Source of the DNA: Streptomyces sp. SLBN-118
GTDB taxonomy: Bacteria > Actinomycetota > Actinomycetes > Streptomycetales > Streptomycetaceae
Assembly (NCBI RefSeq): GCF_006715635.1
Contig: NZ_VFNP01000001.1
Location: forward strand, 682,001 to 746,000
Reading direction: 5' to 3'
Length of the DNA stretch: 64,000 nucleotides
Of the stretch, positions 59,263-64,000 are shown in pieces. Position 1 is the stretch's first letter. The number at the start of each line of letters is the position of its first letter. The notes below the pieces were generated by a model. It saw only the letters and a list, made by a program, of their open reading frames with translations. It made no database searches and had not been told where the DNA came from. Made by a program: the position numbers and the translations under genes.

Positions 59263-59490
59263 TCAGTCGTCCTCGCCAGCCGCCGATTCCGCCGCGGCCG
59301 CCGCCGATTCGGCCGCGTCCACCACTTTCCGCATCTCGGTGAGATCCGGCGGGCTGGTGGTGGCCGAGCCGTCGCTCCTCCCGCCGCCCTTCTCTTCGCC
59401 GCCCCCTTCGCACCCGGCGACGCCGCCGAGAACGGTGAGGACGACGAGCGCGGATGCCAACGCCCTTCCGGCACCCCGGCGGACTGTCAC
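59263..59490 (-). CDS. Small lipoprotein
   Basis: This 75-aa protein starts at GTG 59490, overlapping the upstream stop by GTGA. It has a signal segment ending in a lipobox (VLTVLGGVAGCEGG) and a Gly/Glu/Ser-rich mature part with an Ala-rich helix (AAESAAAAAESAAGEDD). No recognised domain. Co-translated with the secreted protein encoded just before it. Confidence 0.6.
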   Translation of the reverse strand: MTVRRGAGRALASALVVLTVLGGVAGCEGGGEEKGGGRSDGSATTSPPDLTEMRKVVDAAESAAAAAESAAGEDD

Positions 59491-59900
59491 TTCCCGCTCC
59501 CGTTGTTGTGCGCCCCGCACCAGGTCTTCACCGCGGCCAGGTCCTTCTGCCGCTTCTCCAGAGTGGGGACGAGTGAGCGCCGGAAGGTGAGCTTGTCGTT
59601 GAGGTAGGTCTCGATCTCGGTGTGGCCGGCCTTCCTGGCGTTCTCGGCCCGCTGCTCCAGCCTGCTGATGGACCCGTGCTGTGTCGCGTCCCCGCCCAGG
59701 CGGGTCAGGGCTCGCGCCAGGCGCTTCTCGATCTTCGGCACCCGCTTGCACAGTGCCTGCGCGCCGTCGCCGGTCGGTTCGGCGGCCGGCGAGGGTGTCG
59801 CCGTACCGGGTGTTCCCGCGTCGGCTGCGGCTGCGCCGGTCGCGGTGAGCAGGGCGGCCGCGGCGGTGAGAGCCACGGCAGCGGTTTTGGCGGTCCTCAT
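59487..59900 (-). CDS. Secreted helical protein
   Basis: This 137-aa protein has a signal peptide (TAAVALTAAAALLTATGAAAA), a Pro/Thr linker, and a helical domain with two Cys near its ends (LCKRVPKIEKRLARALTRL, VKTWCGAHNN). ATG 59900 has AGGAGGT upstream. It lies just downstream of a decayed histidine kinase remnant, so it may once have belonged to a two-component operon, like other small secreted proteins beside sensor kinases in actinobacteria. Confidence 0.7.
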   Translation of the reverse strand: MRTAKTAAVALTAAAALLTATGAAAADAGTPGTATPSPAAEPTGDGAQALCKRVPKIEKRLARALTRLGGDATQHGSISRLEQRAENARKAGHTEIETYLNDKLTFRRSLVPTLEKRQKDLAAVKTWCGAHNNGSGK

Positions 59901-59954
59901 GACGTACCTCCTGGAAGGGGGCGCGGGGCCCATGTGCCTGCGCGCAGCCAGAAG

Positions 59955-60293
59955 TTAGGGGCCGACTTTGTGGAAACCTTGTGGGTGCCGGGCCGTTGCG
60001 ATCAGCCGGTCCCGATCGGCGGGCAGGGACGGTGCGCTCTCGCCCAGCACGGGGAGGCGAACCTCGAAGCGGGCGCCTCCGCCCCGGGCGGGTCCTGGAC
60101 CCTTACCTGACCCCGGTGCAGCGCCGTCTGCTGCGCGACCAGGGTGAGGCCGAGCCCCGAGCCCGGGCTCTGCGGTCCGCGCCGTGCGGATGCCCTGGGT
60201 CCACTCGGGATCGTGGCGCCAGTCCATCGCGTAGCCCGCCATCTGGTCGGGCGGGAGCGGGATCACCCGCTCCGCTGCCTCGTCGATCGTCAT
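59955..60293 (-). pseudogene. Fused remnant: SRPBCC N-terminus joined to histidine kinase C-terminus
   Basis: The frame starts well (ATG 60293 with GGAGG upstream; MTIDEAAERVIPLPPDQ, YAMDWRHDPEWTQGI, an SRPBCC opening). It then runs at about 60175 into sequence that in another frame reads SGLGLTLVAQQTALHRGQVRV, the G2 ATP-binding box of a sensor histidine kinase. After a further frame change near 60090 it ends GGGARFEVRLP plus a tail. Two genes have evidently been joined by deletion and then frameshifted. The fragment lacks a full cyclase fold and all kinase catalytic parts, so it is unlikely to function. Confidence 0.75.
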
Positions 60294-60336
60294 GCCGCTG
60301 CCTCGACCTCCTTGCCGGGCGGGTCCCGCCGGGCGG

Positions 60337-60918
60337 TCAGCGGGCCCACTCAGGATTCCTTCCGCTGGCACCGAGTGCACGGTGGAAGGCGGGTGCGTCG
60401 GCGGGCACGGAGACGGGCGGGCCGAATGCGCCGTTGGTACGGCCCTGCTCCGCTATCTGTTCGACCGCGCCGAGCGTGGCCTGCCCGGCTTCCTCGCTGA
60501 TCGCGAAGGTCCGTCCGGTGGCCATGGCCAGGTCCCAGCCGTGCAGGGCGAGTTCCTCAAGGGTGATCGTGGCGGCGAAGCCGGCCGGCATCTCACCGGG
60601 GCCGAACTCGGTGGTGCCCTCGTACGCCCCGGGGTCGCCCCAGGCCGCCGCGACCCTGTCCGCCGAGTCGGCGACCGAGGCGGGGGACATGCCCAACGCG
60701 GCGGCCGCGGCAGCCTCAGCGGGGTGAGGCTCCTTGCGGGCGGCGCGTTCGGAGGAGATCAAGGTTCTGCCCAGGTGGTCGAGGAGCTCGGCGACGGTGA
60801 ACTTCTCGCACGGGGTGCGTTCGCCGAGCTGGTCGCCGCGGATGCCGGTGGCCGTGGCGGAGACCGCGTCGGCGCATTCCCGGATGGCGGTGGGCAGTGT
60901 GTGCTGCTGGGTGTTCAT
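60337..60918 (-). CDS. TIGR03086-type DinB-like metal-binding protein
   Basis: This 193-aa protein has the mycothiol-dependent maleylpyruvate isomerase-like N-terminal pattern (RGDQLGERTPCEKFTVAELLDHLGRTL) and the later TITLEELALHGWDLAMATGR. The three His that bind metal in this fold (in LDHLGR and ALHGWD regions) are partly visible. Such proteins often sit beside SRPBCC and ArsR genes, as here. Reaction unknown; probably thiol- or xenobiotic-related. Confidence 0.82.
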   Translation of the reverse strand: MNTQQHTLPTAIRECADAVSATATGIRGDQLGERTPCEKFTVAELLDHLGRTLISSERAARKEPHPAEAAAAAALGMSPASVADSADRVAAAWGDPGAYEGTTEFGPGEMPAGFAATITLEELALHGWDLAMATGRTFAISEEAGQATLGAVEQIAEQGRTNGAFGPPVSVPADAPAFHRALGASGRNPEWAR

Positions 60919-60969
60919 GGATCTCTCCGTAAGTTGTTAGGCGGCCCGGGAGGGCCGGGTGGTCAGCGG

Positions 60970-61392
60970 TCAGGCGGTGAAGAAGGGCGCGGGCTTGCCG
61001 GTCTCGGCGTACGCCTTGAGCTGGAGGAACTTCGTCGCCCAGCCGTAGGTGAAGTCCCGGTAGGCGTCGTCGACGGCCGGGAAGCCGCTGTGGGTGAAGC
61101 GCAGGGTGACGTCCCTTTCGGGCGGGCCAGGACCTCGTAGGTCTGCGCCGTGCCGGTCCAGGGTCCGTTCTCCCCCGCCAGGACGAGCCGCTTGCCGGGC
61201 TCCGTCTCGACGACGCGCAGCCGCCAGGGCTCCGGCACGCCCGGGAACGCCAGCTCGTGCAGGCCGTCCACGCCCTGGTCGGCGGTGGCGGTCGTGGTGA
61301 ACCAGCTCTGTAATGCCTTCGGTGGTCGAGATCGCCGCGTACACGGTGTCCGCGTCGGCCTCGATGTGCAGCTGCATCGCGATGTCCGCCAT
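60970..61392 (-). pseudogene. Frameshifted SRPBCC-domain gene
   Basis: The N-terminus MADIAMQLHIEADADTVYAAISTTEGI and the C-terminus RDVTLRFTHSGFPAVDDAYRDFTYGWATKFLQLK are in one frame. The middle (WFTTTATADQGVDGL, ELAFPGVPEPWRLRVVETEPGK, GTAQTYEVLARP) is in another. The frame is lost near 61310 and regained near 61115, so the two indels compensate and the gene stays open without its proper middle. It would encode an AHSA1-type lipid/polyketide-like binding fold if intact. Either real decay or two sequencing errors. Confidence 0.75.
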
Positions 61393-61414
61393 GAGAGGTG
61401 CCCCGTTCGATTGC

Positions 61415-61430
61415 TTTAGTCGAGACTAAA
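61415..61430. promoter_or_regulatory. Palindromic operator between SRPBCC gene and ArsR gene
   Basis: TTTAGTC and GACTAAA form a perfect 7-bp inverted repeat separated by GA, centred in the 77-bp divergent gap. It is a fitting site for the winged-helix ArsR protein encoded at 61470, which would then control both directions. Confidence 0.7.
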
Positions 61431-61469
61431 ATGATGTCGCCCCGATGGCAAGCTGAAGCGGTGGCTAAA

Positions 61470-61802
61470 ATGAAGGTCATGGATGCGGTACGGGCGGTCG
61501 CCGAGCCCAGACGGCGCGAGATTCTTCGCCTGGTCTGGGATGCCGAGCTGTCCGCGGGCGAGATCGCCGAGCGGTTCGACGTCACCTTCGGCGCGGTCTC
61601 CCAGCACCTCAAGGTGCTCAGGGACTCGGGCCTGGTTACGCTGCGCCAGGACGGCAGAAAGCGCTACTACCGGGCCGACCGCAAGGGCATGGGCCCGCTG
61701 GCCGACTACCTGCAGTCGATGTGGGCCACCAAGCTGGACGCCCTCACCGAACTGGCCGAAGCGGCTGAACGCGCCGAGAAGTCCGAGGAGGCAAGCCCGT
61801 GA
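61470..61802 (+). CDS. ArsR-family transcriptional regulator
   Basis: This 110-aa regulator (MKVMDAVRAVAEPRRREILRLV, GEIAERFDVTFGAVSQHLKVLRDSGLVTLRQDGRKRYYRAD) is a compact winged helix of the ArsR subgroup that partners AHSA1/SRPBCC genes. It lacks the Cys metal-sensing motif, so the ligand is probably not a metal. Starts at GTG 61461 or ATG 61479 are also possible. Its 3' end overlaps the GTG of the SRPBCC gene (GTGA), forming the common ArsR-AHSA1 pair. Confidence 0.9.
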   Translation: MKVMDAVRAVAEPRRREILRLVWDAELSAGEIAERFDVTFGAVSQHLKVLRDSGLVTLRQDGRKRYYRADRKGMGPLADYLQSMWATKLDALTELAEAAERAEKSEEASP

Positions 61803-62236
61803 GCACCGACCTGGTCACCCTGGAACGGCGCATCGACGCCCGGCCCGAGACCGTCTTCTCCTTCTTCACCGACCGGAACAAATGGCTGTCCTGGATGGGC
61901 CAGGACGGCGAGTTCAGCTTCCGGCCCGGCGGCGCCTACCGCACCACCGTCACCGGCCAGAACATCGCCGAGGGCCACTTCGTCGAGATCGACCCGCCCA
62001 AACGCATCGTCTTCACCTGGGGCTGGCTGGACAGCGACCTCGGTGTCCCGCCCGGCTCGACAACCGTCGAAATCACCCTCGAACCCGACGCCGAGGGCAC
62101 GCTGCTCCGCCTGGTCCACCGCGATCTCCCCTCCCCCCAGGCCCGCGCGGCCCACAAGGACGGCTGGATCCACTACACCGACCGGCTCGCCACCCTCGCG
62201 GAGGACGGCAACCCGGGCCCCGACACCTGGATGTAG
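61799..62236 (+). CDS. AHSA1-type SRPBCC-domain protein
   Basis: This 145-aa protein (LVTLERRIDARPETVFSFFTDRNKWLSWMG, IVFTWGWLDSDLGVPPGSTTVEITL, GWIHYTDRLATLAEDG) is an AHSA1-like START-fold protein, translationally coupled to the ArsR gene. Members bind hydrophobic ligands; function unknown. It is intact, in contrast to the frameshifted SRPBCC gene on the other side of the operator. Confidence 0.88.
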   Translation: MSTDLVTLERRIDARPETVFSFFTDRNKWLSWMGQDGEFSFRPGGAYRTTVTGQNIAEGHFVEIDPPKRIVFTWGWLDSDLGVPPGSTTVEITLEPDAEGTLLRLVHRDLPSPQARAAHKDGWIHYTDRLATLAEDGNPGPDTWM

Positions 62237-62384
62237 GCGACCGCGGCCGAAGCCGTCGGCCGGTCCACAACCCCGCCCACCCGCAAATGAGTTGATCTTC
62301 CGCGTCCCGAAACGTTCGGATGAACCCCGGCCCGAATCGCAACGGTCTCACCCACTCCCGGAGGCCTTCGTGTGCGCGGGCAGG

Positions 62385-62870
62385 ATGCCTGCCGACGAGG
62401 CGGACATCGACGGTTCTCTCGTCCGGCGGCTGCTCGCGACCCAGTTCACGCAGTGGGCGAACCTGCCCGTCGAGCCGTTCCCCTCGGCCGGGACCGTCAA
62501 CGCGGTCTTTCGGCTGGGGGACGACATGGCTGTGCGACTCCCCCGCATCGCGTCGGGCGTCGACGAAGGGAAGAAGGAGTACCGGTGGCTGCCACGGCTT
62601 GCTCCGGTACTTCCGGTGGACATTCCCGTCGTTCCGGGGAGGGGAGTGCCAGCCGAGGGGTACCCCTGGAACTGGTCGGTGTACAGCTGGCTCGACGGCG
62701 AGAACCCGACCGTCGGCGACCTTGCCGACCCAGCGGCCCTCGCACTGGATCTGGCGCGGTTCGTCGCCGCACTGCGGCGGATCGATCCCGCGGACGGGCC
62801 GCTCGCCTACCGCGGCGGGCCGCTGAGGACGCAGGACAACGAGACGCACGCTGCGATCGAGGACCTGGAA
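62385..62870 (+). pseudogene. Truncated aminoglycoside phosphotransferase-like gene
   Basis: From ATG 62385 the product has the N-lobe of an APH/choline-kinase-like fold (DEADIDGSLVRRLLATQFTQW, SAGTVNAVFRLGDDMAVRLPR, PWNWSVYSWLDGENP, LARFVAALRRIDP). Homology-like sequence stops near AAIEDL at about 62865. The catalytic HGD..N and DxD motifs of the C-lobe are absent; the frame continues into unrelated sequence. It is a remnant of roughly half the usual 300 residues and cannot be an active kinase. Confidence 0.75.
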
Positions 62871-63215
62871 CATCCGACGCATGGAGGCCGAGGAGGAAGA
62901 GCGCGGCTGTCGCGGCATCGGCCCGCGCCCCAGGGCCGGAATTGCAGCACCAGCGGGAGTAAAATCGGGATTTGGGTTGGTGCACTCTCACGTGCAACCG
63001 CCCGGAAGGGCGGCCCCGGTGTGTATACGCCGGGGCCGTTGGCCGGCTCCCGCAAGCCGTTCAGCCCGGCGTTCCGCATGGGTCCGGTGGGTACCGGCCA
63101 GGAGTACCCTGGAGATACCGAGGACACTTCGTGCACCAGCTCCCACGCTCGTGTCGTTTTCGGCGATTCACGACACCGGGCCGGTGCAGACCGGCCCGGG
63201 GGCAGGTTCCGTGTC
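62871..63215. other. Intergenic region with hairpin after APH remnant
   Basis: No gene is supported here. A 9-bp stem CGGCCCCGG / CCGGGGCCG with a 10-nt loop at 63011-63038 may be a terminator. A locally AT-rich patch (62960-62985, AAAATCGGGATTTGGGTTGG) follows the point where the phosphotransferase sequence breaks off and may mark an old insertion or deletion junction. Confidence 0.5.
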
Positions 63216-63815
63216 ATGACCGCGACCATTTTCCCTACGCCCGCGGTCGAAGACCGGACCTCTTCTTCGTTGCCGCTCCGACTCATGCTGGCGCCGGCCG
63301 GCACCGCTCCGGCCCTGATCGACGGTGCCTGGTGGCCCCGCTCCCGCGATCTGAGTGCGGAACTTCCCGCACTGACGGCCGTACTGGACCCGCTGTGGGG
63401 GCGGATCACCCGCGTCACCGTGAACCCCACGTTCTGGCCGGTCATCCCACGGAAGCTGCCCGTCGCCGGGCATGTGGTGCATGTCGGTTGGTTCAAGGCC
63501 GAGCAGGATCCCCACAAGCTGCTGCTGCTCTCCTACACGTCCGGCCGCTGGGACTTGCTGGTCATCCCACCGGAGACCAGCGCCGCCACGGCTGCCCGTC
63601 TGATGGCTACAGCGACCGATCCGTCGCGCTGTCTCACTGCGAGCGGCCTGATCCAAGAGGCCGAGTTCTTCCGGATGGCGGCCGAGGCCGACTGGGACTC
63701 GAACCGGGAGAGGGTCTGGGACTCCGAGGGCGGCCACGAAGTGCGCCGCGTGAGCTCATCTTCCGCTGGGCGAGCGGTGAGCGCTCACGTACCGGAGCCG
63801 ACGGAGGGGGTGTAA
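63216..63815 (+). CDS. DUF5994-family protein
   Basis: This 199-aa protein has the hallmarks of the actinobacterial DUF5994 family: APALIDGAWWPRSRDLSAELPAL, WGRITRVTVNPTFWPVIPRKLPVAGHVVHVGWF and DPHKLLLLSYTSGRWDLLVIPP. Function unknown; no signal peptide. It is followed after 5 bp by a small membrane-protein gene, with which it probably forms an operon. Confidence 0.85.
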   Translation: MTATIFPTPAVEDRTSSSLPLRLMLAPAGTAPALIDGAWWPRSRDLSAELPALTAVLDPLWGRITRVTVNPTFWPVIPRKLPVAGHVVHVGWFKAEQDPHKLLLLSYTSGRWDLLVIPPETSAATAARLMATATDPSRCLTASGLIQEAEFFRMAAEADWDSNRERVWDSEGGHEVRRVSSSSAGRAVSAHVPEPTEGV

Positions 63816-63820
63816 GGATC

Positions 63821-63931
63821 ATGGGGACCATCCTCACCGTGCTCGTACTCATGGCGATGATCGCCCTGGGCACGCTCGTGAATCACGCTTCCGGTGCCGT
63901 GGGGCGGCTCTGGCCCCGCCGTCGCTCATGA
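63821..63931 (+). CDS. Small single-pass membrane protein
   Basis: This 36-aa product (ILTVLVLMAMIALGTLVNHASG, then basic WPRRRS) has one hydrophobic helix with a positive C-terminal tail. ATG 63821 follows AAGGATC, and the stop overlaps the next start by ATGA. Its place between two translated genes makes it more credible than its size alone. Confidence 0.5.
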   Translation: MGTILTVLVLMAMIALGTLVNHASGAVGRLWPRRRS

Positions 63932-64000
63932 CTTCCGACTTCAGCACTCCGACGACTCATCTCCTGCTCCTCGCGGACACGAGCGATCAGCCGATGGTTC
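63928..64000 (+). CDS. Start of an unidentified gene (cut by window edge)
   Basis: ATG 63928 overlaps the previous stop (ATGA) and opens MTSDFSTPTTHLLLLADTSD, running off the window after 24 codons. Too short to assign; coupling suggests that it belongs to the DUF5994 operon. Confidence 0.45.
   Translation, partial: MTSDFSTPTTHLLLLADTSDQPMV

Overview
The window is high-GC actinobacterial DNA, almost certainly Streptomyces or a close relative. Evidence for this is the strong third-position GC bias, GTG starts with GTGA/ATGA overlaps, three SARP activators, two gamma-butyrolactone-receptor-type TetR regulators and a TTA (bldA-type) codon. About 51 kb of the 64 kb is one large specialised-metabolite locus that runs off the left edge. 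The remaining 13 kb looks like ordinary chromosomal flank.

Region 1 (1-8.0 kb, minus strand) is an angucycline-type core. In transcription order it holds a PgaE/UrdE-like FAD hydroxylase, a two-domain antibiotic-biosynthesis monooxygenase, a terminator, a TcmI/JadI-like cyclase, KS-alpha, KS-beta (chain length factor), ACP, C9-type ketoreductase, two-domain aromatase/cyclase and a second FAD monooxygenase cut by the window edge. Region 2 (8.1-20.1 kb) is a tailoring block: two SnoaL-like proteins, an AMP-forming ligase, a small monooxygenase, a third FAD monooxygenase, a second aromatase/cyclase, an acyl-CoA-dehydrogenase-like protein, an Sfp-type phosphopantetheinyl transferase, a stand-alone NRPS condensation domain, a 42-aa peptide gene, a flavin/F420-fold oxidoreductase and an ActIV-like metallo-beta-lactamase.

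Region 3 (20.6-36.4 kb) is the most unusual part. A 411-bp intergenic segment separates two divergent operons. The leftward one starts with an 18-codon gene carrying a perfect Shine-Dalgarno (MEKDFIGSRDNGQGIEKW). It continues, after a hairpin, through an FGE/sulfatase-modifying-factor-like enzyme, a metallo-beta-lactamase-fold protein, an esterase, an asparagine-synthetase-like amidotransferase, an unrecognised protein and a threonine-aldolase-like PLP enzyme, nearly all overlapping. The rightward one encodes two ATP-grasp ligases, a PhyH-type dioxygenase, a PPOX-fold protein, an MFS exporter and a small unknown. Together they look like a peptide or amino-acid modification system embedded in a polyketide locus.

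Region 4 (36.4-40.5 kb) is a second minimal PKS: KS-alpha, KS-beta and an ACP fused directly to a FAD monooxygenase. Region 5 (40.5-51.4 kb) is regulation and supply: three SARPs, a tandem ACP-like protein in which both phosphopantetheine serines are replaced, two butyrolactone-type receptors, a carboxyltransferase with its epsilon subunit, an avenolide-type acyl-CoA oxidase (with the TTA codon), an O-methyltransferase, and five ARE-like operator sequences.

Region 6 (51.7-64 kb) holds a membrane-anchored S1 protease, lipoproteins, a GMC oxidoreductase/GntR operon with a clear palindromic operator, an ArsR/SRPBCC pair, and three decayed genes: a fused SRPBCC-histidine kinase remnant, a doubly frameshifted SRPBCC gene and a truncated aminoglycoside phosphotransferase-like gene. 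I see no tRNA, rRNA, CRISPR array, transposase or P450 in the window. All functional names come from reading the translations by eye; no database search was run.
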